Below, one piece after another: positions 7,741 to 14,716 of a DNA stretch of 23,568 bases; the stretch's first letter is position 1, and each line of letters starts with the position of its first letter. This DNA is from an uncultured Collinsella sp. (lineage in GTDB: Bacteria; Actinomycetota; Coriobacteriia; Coriobacteriales; Coriobacteriaceae). The translations under genes and the position numbers were made by a program. The notes beneath the pieces are model-generated. The model did no database searches. It was not told the DNA's origin and was given only the letters and a program-made list of their open reading frames with translations. The stretch is taken from positions 1-23,568 of the forward strand of contig UQSC01000018.1 in the NCBI GenBank assembly GCA_900543615.1, in the 5' to 3' direction.

Positions 7741-7895
7741 GGAGGGGCTTGTCGAGAACTTCTGTAGGACCTTTGGGCAGGTTGTGAAGGGGTTACGTTC
7801 GCGGGCGGCAACCGACCGCCTGCTCTGTTCGATGCGGTTGATGGGCGGTCGGATGGTACTCTAATCGGGCTTCGAAACAGAAGTGACACATATGG
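7741..7895. other. Gene-free stretch upstream of ndk
   Basis: The 385 bases between argH and ndk hold the argH terminator, this stretch, a direct repeat and the ndk promoter. This part has no credible ORF. It contains a long-loop stem CCGACCGCC (7812-7820) with GGCGGTCGG (7844-7852). An alternative shorter stem GGCGG/CCGCC uses the same right-hand bases (CCGCC within 7816-7820). Its function is unknown. Confidence 0.4.
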
Positions 7896-7927
7896 AACGC
7901 TTCAATAAATTGCAACGTTTCAATAAA
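7896..7927. repeat. Tandem 14-bp direct repeat upstream of ndk
   Basis: AACGCTTCAATAAA (7896-7909) and AACGTTTCAATAAA (7914-7927) differ at one base and start 18 bases apart. They lie just upstream of the predicted -35 box of ndk. This suggests two binding sites for a regulator, but no known consensus was recognised. Confidence 0.5.
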
Positions 7928-7937
7928 CAGCTTTTTG

Positions 7938-7966
7938 TTTAACTGCAGCTAAAACTCTGTTACGAT
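7938..7966 (+). promoter_or_regulatory. Predicted ndk promoter
   Basis: TTTAAC (-35, 7938-7943) and TACGAT (-10, 7961-7966) are 17 bases apart in an AT-rich stretch. They lie about 65 bases before the ndk ATG and directly downstream of the 14-bp direct repeat. Confidence 0.6.
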
Positions 7967-8030
7967 GCAGTCCAGGCGGGTGCCGGAATGGGACTTGGGC
8001 ACGCGCGAACCTACTTGAAAGGCTACTTTT

Positions 8031-8435
8031 ATGGCTATCGAGAAGACCTTCATCATGATTAAGCCCGACGCCGTGCGCGACCGCAAGATCGGCGAGATCG
8101 TTGCTCGCATTGAGCGCAGCGGCCTTGTCATCGAGCGCATGGAGATGACCACGCTCGAGCGCGCTACCGTCGAGGAGCACTACGCCCATCTGGCCGACAA
8201 GCCCTTCTTTGGCGGTCTCTGCGACTTTATGACGAGCGGTCCGGTCGTCAAGATGGTCGTTTCCGGTCTCTCCGCTGTTGCTAAGATGCGCACCCTCATG
8301 GGCGCTACCAACCCGCTTGAGGCTGCTCCTGGTACCATCCGCGGCGACTTTGCCGTCGATGTCAACGCCAACGTGATCCACGGCTCCGACTGCCTGGAGA
8401 ACGCCGAGATTGAGATCAAGCGCTTCTTTGGCTAA
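8031..8435 (+). CDS. ndk: Nucleoside-diphosphate kinase
   Basis: Transfers the gamma phosphate of ATP to nucleoside diphosphates through a phosphohistidine, balancing (d)NTP pools in the cytoplasm. The 134 residues are the standard length. The active-site signature NVIHGSD places the catalytic histidine at 117. The N-terminal TFIMIKPDAV and the GATNPLEAAPGTIRGDFA segment (about 91-108) are typical. The start is supported by AAAGG eight bases upstream. It is monocistronic, with its own promoter and terminator. Confidence 0.97.
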   Translation: MAIEKTFIMIKPDAVRDRKIGEIVARIERSGLVIERMEMTTLERATVEEHYAHLADKPFFGGLCDFMTSGPVVKMVVSGLSAVAKMRTLMGATNPLEAAPGTIRGDFAVDVNANVIHGSDCLENAEIEIKRFFG

Positions 8436-8473
8436 ACCAGCTTTGACTCCTTAAAGCTGTTAGCGTGTGGCTT

Positions 8474-8510
8474 GGGCGCCGCGGAACTCCATCCGCGGCG
8501 CCCTTTTATT
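8474..8510 (+). terminator. Terminator of ndk
   Basis: A perfect 11-bp stem GGGCGCCGCGG (8474-8484) with CCGCGGCGCCC (8493-8503), followed directly by TTTTATT. Confidence 0.9.
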
Positions 8511-8521
8511 CCAAAATCTAT

Positions 8522-8562
8522 GCAGGGGCCCGCTCGGACATTTGTTCCGAGCGGGCCCCTGC
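8522..8562 (-). terminator. Terminator of rpiB
   Basis: A perfect 17-bp stem (8522-8538 with 8546-8562, starting GCAGGGGCCCGCTCGGA) with a 7-base loop. On the minus strand it is followed by TAGATTTTGG, so it serves the convergent rpiB gene; the plus side has no T tract. Confidence 0.8.
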
Positions 8563-8586
8563 TGTTAGCTTGTGGCACTGAATAGT

Positions 8587-9054
8587 TTAGGCTTCGTCGA
8601 CGATCTTAAGGGCGCGCGTGTGATCGATCTCGTTGAGGAGGTTAACGCGACGCTCGTGACGACCACCCTCAAACTCGGCGTCGAGCCACTCGTCGACGAT
8701 CATCTTGGCGAGCTCGGAGCCCACGACGCGGGCGCCAAAAGCGAGCACGTTGGTATTGTTGTGCATGCGGGAGAGCTTGGCGCTGAAGGGCTCGGAGCAC
8801 ACGACGGCGCGTACGCCCTCGACCTTGTTGGCAGCCAGGCTAATCCCGACGCCGGTGCCGCAGATCAGGATGCCCAGATCGACGTCGCCGTTGGCAACGG
8901 CCTTACCCACCTTGTAGCCGGCGATGGGGTAGTCAAAGCTCTCGGAGGTGTCGGTGCCAAAGTTCACGACCTCGCAGCCGCGCTCCTTCAGGTGCTCGGA
9001 AATGATGTTCTTGAGCTCGACGGCGGCGTGGTCGTTACCGATACCGATCTTCAT
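8587..9054 (-). CDS. rpiB: Ribose-5-phosphate isomerase B
   Basis: Interconverts ribose 5-phosphate and ribulose 5-phosphate in the pentose phosphate pathway; some family members act on allose or galactose 6-phosphates. The 155-residue product begins MKIGIGNDHAAVELK. C65 lies in LICGTGVGISLAANKV, and H98 in SRMHNNTNVLAFGARV; these match the catalytic cysteine and histidine of the family (C66 and H99 in E. coli RpiB, from memory). The start at 9054 is supported by AGAGGA seven bases upstream; a longer in-frame ORF to 9270 has no sequence resembling the family. It is divergent from the cyuA-like gene, with a 16-bp palindrome in the shared upstream region. Confidence 0.95.
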   Translation of the reverse strand: MKIGIGNDHAAVELKNIISEHLKERGCEVVNFGTDTSESFDYPIAGYKVGKAVANGDVDLGILICGTGVGISLAANKVEGVRAVVCSEPFSAKLSRMHNNTNVLAFGARVVGSELAKMIVDEWLDAEFEGGRHERRVNLLNEIDHTRALKIVDEA

Positions 9055-9136
9055 GGATGGTTCCTCTCTGGTCTGTGCGGCGCAAATGCTAAAGGTGTTT
9101 ACCGCGTTCGACTGCATGATAGCGCGACTTTTGCGT

Positions 9137-9152
9137 AAACGCTCGAGCGTTT
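9137..9152. promoter_or_regulatory. 16-bp palindromic operator candidate
   Basis: AAACGCTCGAGCGTTT is a perfect palindrome with a central CG, the general form of LacI/GalR-family operators. Related half-sites flank it in inverted orientation: GCTAAAGGTGTTT (9088-9100) and AAACGCTTTAGC (9160-9171). On the minus strand TTGACC (9161-9156) could be a -35 box, placing the palindrome in the spacer of a possible rpiB promoter. No regulator gene is in the window. Confidence 0.5.
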
Positions 9153-9325
9153 TTTGGTCAAACGCTTTAGCAGGCAACAAGACTGGCTTCTCGTGAATGA
9201 ATGTCGTCAGTTTGCGCTTGAGCGCCGTCTGCCGGAACCATGGTTGCGGTTTTTGATGCATTGTTATCAAATAAAGGAGCTAACTATTTTGAGAGCCCAG
9301 CCCGTTATGCAAGCAGGAGATACCT

Positions 9326-10645
9326 ATGCCTACTGATTCCCTTCGTGATGCCGCGTTTTGCGATGTTTTGAACCGCGAACTTGTCTGCGCGCTCGGCTGT
9401 ACCGAGCCCATTGCCGTTGCCTATGCAGCGGCGCTGGCGAGTCAGACGCTCGGTTGCGAACCCGATCATATGGATGTTGCCTGCTCGGGCAATATCATCA
9501 AGAACGTTAAGAGCGTGACCGTGCCCAACTCGGGCGGCATGCACGGTATTGAAGCGGCGGCCGTGCTGGGTGCCGTGGGCGGCGACGCTAAGAGCGCGCT
9601 CGAGGTGCTCGAGAGCGTTAACGATGAAGACCGCGCTCGCGTGGCCGAGCTCCTCGCCGACGCCGGCTACTGCGATGTGTCGCTTGTCGAGGGTGTGCCC
9701 AACCTCTACATCAAGGTGACTGCGACGGCCGGGGGCCATACCGCGGTCGTCGAGATTACCGACCATCACACCAATGTCACGTGCCATACGCTCGACGGTA
9801 TTCCGGTGTGCGGCAAGTCGGCGGGGGAGTGTGCCGCCTGCGCCGAGCGCGTCGTGGCCGAGCGGGCGGCAGATAACTCCGATACGCCCATGTCGATCGA
9901 GACCATCATCGACTTTATCGAGGACGGTGACATTGAGGACGCCCGCGCTGCCGTTGAGCGTCAGATTGAGCTGAATGGTGCAATCAGTGCCGAGGGCCTT
10001 GCGCACGCTTGGGGCGCCGAGGTGGGTCGTACGCTGCTGAGTGCTCGTGCCGATGACGTCGCCTGCCGTGCCCGTGCCCGTGCGGCCGCCGGGTCCGACG
10101 CCCGCATGAACGGCTGCGCGCTGCCAGTCGCCATTGTGTGCGGCTCGGGCAATCAGGGCATTACCTGCGCATTGCCCGTCATGGAGTATGCCGAGTACCT
10201 GCGTTGCGACCACGAGCGCCTGGTGCGCGCCGTGATGCTGTCCGATCTTATCGCCGTGCATATCAAGAGCTATATTGGTGCGCTCTCGGCGTTTTGCGGT
10301 GCTATTTGCGCCGCGTGCGGCGCCGGCGCTGCGATTACCTGGCTGTGCGGTGGCACGCGCGAGCAGATTGGCGCGACGGTCTCGAATACGCTCGGTAACG
10401 TGGGCGGCATCGTGTGCGACGGCGCCAAGGCGAGCTGTGCCGCCAAGATCTCGGCTGCCGTCGATGCGGCGATTCTGGGCCATGATATGGCCATGCAGGG
10501 CCGCGGCTTCCGTGCCGGCGAGGGTCTGATCCAAGATACCGTCGAGCAGACAATCGCTAGCATGGGCTACGTAGGCCGCGTGGGTATGAAAGATACCGAC
10601 GTCGAGATCCTCAACATCATGATCGGCAAAACCCAGGTGTGCTAG
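9326..10645 (+). CDS. L-cysteine desulfidase / UPF0597 (CyuA-YhaM) family protein
   Basis: Similar to the UPF0597 family (E. coli CyuA/YhaM, archaeal L-cysteine desulfidase), iron-sulfur enzymes related to the serine-dehydratase alpha subunit that release sulfide, ammonia and pyruvate from L-cysteine. The family signature LGCTEPIAVAYAAA begins at residue 23, with C25 a likely cluster ligand. Further conserved cysteine segments are GNQGITCALPV and GNVGGIVCDGAKASCAAKI in the C-terminal half. The 439-residue length fits. AGGAG sits six bases before the ATG. There is no transporter next to it, unlike the E. coli cyuAP pair. Substrate preference (cysteine or serine) cannot be fixed from sequence. 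It ends just before an inverted repeat. Confidence 0.85.
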   Translation: MPTDSLRDAAFCDVLNRELVCALGCTEPIAVAYAAALASQTLGCEPDHMDVACSGNIIKNVKSVTVPNSGGMHGIEAAAVLGAVGGDAKSALEVLESVNDEDRARVAELLADAGYCDVSLVEGVPNLYIKVTATAGGHTAVVEITDHHTNVTCHTLDGIPVCGKSAGECAACAERVVAERAADNSDTPMSIETIIDFIEDGDIEDARAAVERQIELNGAISAEGLAHAWGAEVGRTLLSARADDVACRARARAAAGSDARMNGCALPVAIVCGSGNQGITCALPVMEYAEYLRCDHERLVRAVMLSDLIAVHIKSYIGALSAFCGAICAACGAGAAITWLCGGTREQIGATVSNTLGNVGGIVCDGAKASCAAKISAAVDAAILGHDMAMQGRGFRAGEGLIQDTVEQTIASMGYVGRVGMKDTDVEILNIMIGKTQVC

Positions 10646-10651
10646 ATATTA

Positions 10652-10718
10652 AGTTGCGGTGAGATAGTTCCTAAAATTACCCGGGTGAGGGGCAAACAGG
10701 AACTATCTCACCGCAACT
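10652..10718. repeat. Inverted repeat, AAGTTGCGGTGA family, copy 1
   Basis: Perfect 21-bp arms (10652-10672 and 10698-10718) start AGTTGCGGTGAGATAG and flank a 25-base loop. It lies between two convergent genes. The outer part of the arm is shared with a second inverted repeat at 19333-19403, while the inner part differs. It may also act as a terminator, although no T tract follows. Confidence 0.8.
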
Positions 10719-10737
10719 GCGCTAGATGTTCTGGCGC

Positions 10738-11496
10738 CTACGATAGTTCGTCGGCTATTTGGTGCTCGTAGAAGGCTTCTACTACGGCGTTAAAGTCGTG
10801 GGCGAAGTCTTCCATGGTTCCGCGCCAGGTGGCTCGGCTGGGCTTGCCTTGGCCCACAAAGGCGGTTTGGATGCCGCAATCGGGGGACGGGAAGTCGCGT
10901 TTGGGATCGTTGCCCACCATAAGGACCTCGTGCGGCTCGAGTCCCATCACCTGAAGCTGCTCTAGATAGTAGGTGGCATCGGGCTTGCAGCGGGTGGTGT
11001 TTCCCATGTGCGTGACGAGCTCAAAGGGAGCGTCGGCCAGGTCGCCCCAACCCATGCGGCACTCGATGGCCCCCTGGGGAAAGCTGGGGTTGGTAAAGAG
11101 CGCGCAACGCAGCCCTGCGTCCTGTACGGCCTGGAGCGCGGCGTGTGCGCCCGGCATGGCGTGGGCGTTAATGACATCGTCGTTCTTGTACGGAAGAACT
11201 TCGCGGTCGTAGTAGGTAAACGCCTCGTAGATGAGGGGATCGGAGAGGCGGATCCCGCATCGGCGTTCGACCTCTTCTTGGTAAAACTCAAGATTGGTGC
11301 GGTTGTCCGTGCCGCTGCGGCGATTGGCGTTGAGGTCGACCAGGATGGTGCCGAGGCGTGCCATCGTGCCACCGCGGCTGCGGCGCCCGATATCCGCGAG
11401 CATCGAAGAGACATCCTTAAAATAGCGAAGGATGAACGCGTTGAGGTTGATGCTGAGAAGCGTCTCGTCCATATCGAAAACGACTGCTTTGAGCAC
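10738..11496 (-). CDS. HAD-IA family hydrolase
   Basis: Haloacid-dehalogenase superfamily hydrolase, subfamily IA, 252 residues, probably a cytoplasmic phosphatase of unknown substrate. Motif I is FDMDET with D8 (nucleophile) and D10; motif II is T135 in LFTNPSF; motif III is the lysine of RCKPD; motif IV is GNDPKRDF. The helical segment 18-110 is the C1 cap. The start is GTG, with AAAGG seven bases upstream. It is divergent from rpsA and converges with the cyuA-like gene across an inverted repeat. Confidence 0.88.
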   Translation of the reverse strand: MLKAVVFDMDETLLSINLNAFILRYFKDVSSMLADIGRRSRGGTMARLGTILVDLNANRRSGTDNRTNLEFYQEEVERRCGIRLSDPLIYEAFTYYDREVLPYKNDDVINAHAMPGAHAALQAVQDAGLRCALFTNPSFPQGAIECRMGWGDLADAPFELVTHMGNTTRCKPDATYYLEQLQVMGLEPHEVLMVGNDPKRDFPSPDCGIQTAFVGQGKPSRATWRGTMEDFAHDFNAVVEAFYEHQIADELS

Positions 11497-11811
11497 GCGG
11501 GCACCTTTCTCGAAAAATCGATCTAGAATCGTTGGCTCCGGATACTTTACCCCAAAGCCGAATGCCTAGCTGGTTATCGTCAAGTTGCGGAGACGTGTGT
11601 TCATAAGATTACGAAAAAGTCTCCACACGAGTAAAAAATCGCAGTTCACGCTTGAAATCGAACTCATTTCCCCGTAACCTATACGAACGTGATTGCATAA
11701 GCGTCACATTAGTATCTGTCGGCTCCCGAGTGTTCCTAAACGTTGTGTGCTTGTCGCACCCTTCTGTAGGTCCTAGCAATCGGGGCCCCGTAGTTCGAAA
11801 GGGGTCCACCT
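11497..11811. other. Intergenic region between the HAD gene and rpsA
   Basis: A 315-base divergent spacer with no credible ORF. It contains an AAGTTGCGGAGAC motif (11582-11594) whose GGAGAC can pair with GTCTCC (11619-11624). An overlapping CGTGTG/CACACG pair (11594-11599 with 11624-11629) crosses the first. TATACG (around 11681) and TAGTAT (around 11711) are possible -10 boxes for rpsA, but no convincing -35 was found. Its 3' end holds the rpsA ribosome-binding-site hairpin. Confidence 0.4.
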
Positions 11812-11814
11812 TTG
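11784..11814 (+). promoter_or_regulatory. Hairpin covering the rpsA Shine-Dalgarno
   Basis: GGCCCC (11784-11789) pairs with GGGG-T-CC (11801-11807), with one bulged T. The GGGG arm is the core of the ribosome-binding site AAAGGGG (11798-11804), seven bases before the TTG start. The structure would hide the site and could allow translational control, as S1 is known to repress its own mRNA in E. coli. The stem is short. Confidence 0.4.
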
Positions 11815-12978
11815 AGTGAGATTCAGAACTCGTCCATTTTCTCTCTTGACGATGTCAACGAGGAGGAGATGAACAACCTCATCGACGGTACGATTACCGA
11901 CTTTGATGAGGGCGATCTCGTTAACGGCACTGTCGTTAAGATCGAGCATGACGAGGTGCTCGTTGACATCGGATTCAAGTCCGAGGGCGTTATCCCGGTC
12001 CGCGAGCTGTCCATCCGCAAGGACGCTAACCCTGCAGACATCGTTGCACTCGGTGATCCCATCGAGGCTCTGGTTCTTCAGAAGGAGGACAAGGACGGTC
12101 GTCTGGTCCTGTCCAAGAAGCGTGCCGAGTACGAGCGTGCTTGGAACCGCATCGAGGAGAAGTTCAACTCCGGCGAGAACGTTGAGGGCGAGGTTATCGA
12201 GGTTGTCAAGGGCGGCCTGATCCTCGACATCGGCCTGCGTGGCTTCCTGCCCGCTTCCCTCGTCGACCTCCGTCGTGTCAAGGACCTCACCTCCTACATG
12301 GGCACCCGCATCGAGGCCCGCGTCATCGAGATGGACCGCAACCGCAACAACGTCGTCCTCTCCCGTCGCGTCGTGCTCGAGGAGTCCCGTAAGGCCGAGC
12401 GCTCCGAGATCCTGTCCAAGCTCAAGTCTGGCATGCGTCTCCAGGGCACCGTTTCCTCCATCGTCGACTTCGGCGCCTTCGTCGACCTCGGCGGTATCGA
12501 CGGCCTCATCCACATCTCCGAGCTCTCCTGGAACCACGTCAACCATCCTTCCGAGGTTGTCAAGGTCGGCCAGGAGGTCGAGGTCGAGGTTCTCGACGTC
12601 GATCTCAACCGCGAGCGCATCTCCCTGGGTCTCAAGCAGACCACCGAGGATCCGTGGCGCGCACTGGTCAAGAAGTACCCCGTCGGCGCTATCGTCGAGG
12701 GCACTGTGACCAAGCTTGTCCCGTTCGGCGCTTTCGTCGACCTGGGCGAGAGCATCGAGGGTCTGGTGCACATCTCCGAGATGGCCAACAAGCACGTCGA
12801 TCAGCCTTCTCAGGTCACCCACGTGGGCGACAAGGTTCAGGTCAAGGTCATGGAGATCGACCTCGACCGTCGTCGTATCTCCCTGTCCATGAAGTCCGCT
12901 GCTGAGACTCTGGGCGTCGAGATCGAGGTTACCCCGCTGCCTTCCGAGAAGAAGGACGAGGAGACCGACGCCGAGTAA
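11812..12978 (+). CDS. rpsA: 30S ribosomal protein S1
   Basis: RNA-binding ribosomal protein that helps dock mRNAs on the 30S subunit. The 388 residues contain four S1 domains at about 34-104, 121-186, 205-275 and 290-361. The last two have the classic FGAFVDLGG and HISE motifs. E. coli S1 has six domains; four is usual in actinobacteria. The C-terminus is an acidic tail (EKKDEETDAE). The start is TTG at 11812, seven bases after AAAGGGG; no in-frame ATG fits. Codon use is strongly biased to GAG, GTC and CGT/CGC, as in highly expressed genes. It ends in a strong terminator. Confidence 0.95.
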   Translation: MSEIQNSSIFSLDDVNEEEMNNLIDGTITDFDEGDLVNGTVVKIEHDEVLVDIGFKSEGVIPVRELSIRKDANPADIVALGDPIEALVLQKEDKDGRLVLSKKRAEYERAWNRIEEKFNSGENVEGEVIEVVKGGLILDIGLRGFLPASLVDLRRVKDLTSYMGTRIEARVIEMDRNRNNVVLSRRVVLEESRKAERSEILSKLKSGMRLQGTVSSIVDFGAFVDLGGIDGLIHISELSWNHVNHPSEVVKVGQEVEVEVLDVDLNRERISLGLKQTTEDPWRALVKKYPVGAIVEGTVTKLVPFGAFVDLGESIEGLVHISEMANKHVDQPSQVTHVGDKVQVKVMEIDLDRRRISLSMKSAAETLGVEIEVTPLPSEKKDEETDAE

Positions 12979-13001
12979 ATCGGTTTGACGATCACTTGTT
13001 T

Positions 13002-13036
13002 AAGGGATCCGTCCGCAATGGACGGGTCCCTTTTTG
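13002..13036 (+). terminator. Terminator of rpsA
   Basis: AAGGGATCCGTCC (13002-13014) pairs with GGACGGGTCCCTT (13020-13032) with one G-U pair and a 5-base loop, running into TTTTT. Confidence 0.9.
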
Positions 13037-13301
13037 CATTTGCTTCTGATGCACGCGATGCTGCCCGTGCGCAATGCTGCCCGGGTTGTCTGTTTGCTAT
13101 TGGGTTGTCGGTGCATGAAAAATGCCGACATCCCGCCTCGGGGAGGAGGCGGGAACACACCGAGTAGACGGAGGGGTGTGGAGCGCGGTCGCGTCTCGAC
13201 TGACGACGTTGCCCATCGACAGGACCATTGTAGCGCATGGCGGTTCTTGGTTTATCGTGTCGAGCGTTTGCGTTGTGCCATTGCCTGCGGCAACGGTGTG
13301 T
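13036..13301. other. Gene-free stretch between rpsA and rnpB
   Basis: No ORF with a ribosome-binding site was found in this roughly 270-base region. It holds one clear hairpin, TCCCGCCTC (13131-13139) with GAGGCGGGA (13146-13154), without a T tract. It otherwise leads up to the rnpB promoter. Confidence 0.4.
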
Positions 13302-13307
13302 TACACT
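13302..13307 (+). promoter_or_regulatory. rnpB -10 box
   Basis: TACACT (13302-13307) lies about 9 bases before the base of the RNase P RNA P1 helix (13316), the distance expected for a -10 box. TTGCCT (13281-13286) is a possible -35, but the spacing of 15 is short. Confidence 0.5.
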
Positions 13308-13315
13308 CTTGCACT

Positions 13316-13677
13316 GCTGAGTGGGCCAGACGGTCGCGCGATGTGCTGCTTGCAGTACGCGTGAGGAAAGTCCGGGCTCCAGAGGGCGGGATGCCGGCTA
13401 ACGGCCGGGCGGAGTGATCCGACGGAAAGCGCCGCAGAAAAGAAGACTCCCACCTGCGCCGCAAGGCGTAAAGGGAAAAGCTGAAACGGTGGTGTAAGAG
13501 ACCACCAGCGTCGTGGCAACACGGCGGCTTGGCAAGCCCCATCCGGAGCAAGCGCGAATAGGAACGCTATGGGCCGGCCCGGTCCGCGTTCGGGTAGCGT
13601 GCGTGGAGCTGCACGGTAACGTGCAGACAAGATAAATGACCGTTCACGACAGAACCCGGCTTATAGGCCCACTCGGC
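13316..13677 (+). ncRNA. rnpB: RNase P RNA, type A
   Basis: Catalytic RNA that matures tRNA 5' ends together with the RnpA protein. The ends pair as helix P1: GCTGAGTGGGCC (13316-13327) with GGCCCACTCGGC (13666-13677, one G-U). The universally conserved segments are present: GAGGAAAGTCCGGGCTCC (13363-13380) near the 5' end, and AGACAAGATAAATGACC (from about 13625) followed by AGAACCCGGCTTATAGGCC (from 13651) near the 3' end. The size, about 360 bases, is typical of a bacterial type A molecule. No protein ORF crossing it should be believed. Exact ends are approximate to a few bases. Two long hairpins follow. Confidence 0.95.
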
Positions 13678-13693
13678 ACTTTGTTGACGCTGC

Positions 13694-13792
13694 GAACCCG
13701 TCAGCGCGGCAATCTGCCTTTCAAGCCTTCGGGCATGACCATAAGGTCAATGCCCTCGTCTTTCAAGGCACCTTGCTCGCGCTGACGGGTTC
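13694..13792. repeat. Long hairpin element 1 after rnpB
   Basis: The outer stem GAACCCGTCAGCGCG (13694-13708) with CGCGCTGACGGGTTC (13778-13792) is a perfect 15 bp. Inside are GCCTT..AAG/CTT..AAGGC and an apical stem GGGCATGACC with GGTCAATGCCC (one bulged A) closed by an ATAA loop. Nearly the whole 99 bases fold into one rod. There is no T tract. It could be a palindromic intergenic repeat or a processing/termination structure for rnpB. Confidence 0.75.
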
Positions 13793-13800
13793 TCGCCTTC

Positions 13801-13898
13801 GACGGCGTCAGCTGGCCGATTTGGCGCTCATTCGTCGGTTGCCGCCATAAGGCGTGCTCCCTCCTCTTTCGGGCCAAATCGACTCAGCTGACGCCGTC
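13801..13898. repeat. Long hairpin element 2 after rnpB
   Basis: GACGGCGTCAGCTG (13801-13814) pairs with CAGCTGACGCCGTC (13885-13898), then CGATTTGGC (13817-13825) with GCCAAATCG (13873-13881). The apex CGCC-ATAA-GGCG has the same ATAA loop as element 1. The sequence of the arms is unrelated to element 1 but the architecture and length (98 against 99) match. It starts 8 bases after element 1. Confidence 0.75.
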
Positions 13899-14012
13899 TC
13901 GCTGTCTTTGGCTGGTCATTGGCGTTGCCGTTCTATTTATCGGGGTTAACGGTACGGGCTTTGCCGTATTATTGAGGCTGTTTGTTGCTTTGCTTGTAGT
14001 TGAGGGGCTTTG

Positions 14013-14648
14013 TTGGACAGCTATTTTACTCTGCAATCGAATATTGAGGCTTCGGGCGAGTTTGTGGACCGCAAGAGCCGGTTTATTGCCCAGCTGGTCC
14101 ATATTGAGTCCGAGGATGAGGCGAATGCCTTTATCGAGACAGTTCGCAAACGTCATTACGACGCTCGACACAATGTTCCCGCGTGGATTTTGGTCGATGG
14201 ACGCGAGCGTCAGAGCGATGACGGCGAGCCGAGCCGCACGAGCGGTATGCCGACGCTCGAGGTGCTGCGCGGTGCGGGGCTCAAAAATGTTTGCTGCGTA
14301 GTGACGCGCTATTTTGGTGCCACGCTGTTGGGGCCTGGTGGCTTGGTACGCGCCTATACCGCGGCGACGCAGGCGGCGGTGGCCGCGGCTCAGGAGGCCG
14401 GGCAGATCGTTGAGATGACAAGCGTCGTGCCGGTTGACGTGCATGTGGCCTATCCGCAGTATGAGCAGGTGCTTCGTTTGGCGCAGGATTCGGGTGCCAA
14501 GGTTTCGGATACCGATTACGCGGATGCCGTGACGATTCATTTGGTGTTTAAGGCGGGGGAGCAGGAACCGTTTTGCGCTAAGATGCGCGAGCTTATGGCA
14601 GGGCGCGAGGAGATTGAGGTCGGCGCTCCCGAGTTTGCGGAGTTCTAA
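14013..14648 (+). CDS. YigZ/IMPACT family protein
   Basis: Member of the YigZ/YvyE (IMPACT N-terminal, UPF0029) family; the molecular role is not settled, with a ribosome- or translation-linked function suggested for relatives. The 211-residue product has the two signatures DGEPSRTSGMP (70-80) and VTRYFGATLLGPGGLVRAY (97-115), plus the C-terminal ferredoxin-like domain of unknown function (about 137-205). The start is uncertain between two adjacent TTG codons (14010 and 14013). 14013 is chosen because it leaves five bases after AGGGG rather than two. TATTAT (13967-13972) may be its -10 box. A strong terminator follows. Confidence 0.88.
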   Translation: MDSYFTLQSNIEASGEFVDRKSRFIAQLVHIESEDEANAFIETVRKRHYDARHNVPAWILVDGRERQSDDGEPSRTSGMPTLEVLRGAGLKNVCCVVTRYFGATLLGPGGLVRAYTAATQAAVAAAQEAGQIVEMTSVVPVDVHVAYPQYEQVLRLAQDSGAKVSDTDYADAVTIHLVFKAGEQEPFCAKMRELMAGREEIEVGAPEFAEF

Positions 14649-14651
14649 CGG

Positions 14652-14703
14652 CGACGGCCGGCGTGCTTTTGGATGGATCCCAAGCGCGCCGGCCGTCGTT
14701 TTT
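14652..14703 (+). terminator. Terminator of the YigZ-family gene
   Basis: CGACGGCCGGCG (14652-14663) pairs perfectly with CGCCGGCCGTCG (14687-14698) and is followed by TTTTT (14699-14703). Confidence 0.88.
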
Positions 14704-14716
14704 CTGTTGCTGCCGT

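Noticed and set aside
9289..9336. Short TTG-initiated ORF after AAAGGAG, overlapping the start of the cyuA-like gene
   Set aside because: The ribosome-binding site is good, but the product has no cysteine or other telling codons and there is no terminator structure; too weak to call a leader peptide.
13034..13630. Several open frames on both strands overlapping 13316-13677
   Set aside because: They overlap RNase P RNA, lack ribosome-binding sites and resemble no family; the RNA has all its conserved segments.
13831..14050. Hydrophobic reading frame (LWLVIGVAVLFIGV...) entering the YigZ-family gene
   Set aside because: It has no start with a ribosome-binding site, overlaps a palindromic element and runs into a well-supported gene in another frame; a T-rich stretch gives hydrophobic codons by chance.
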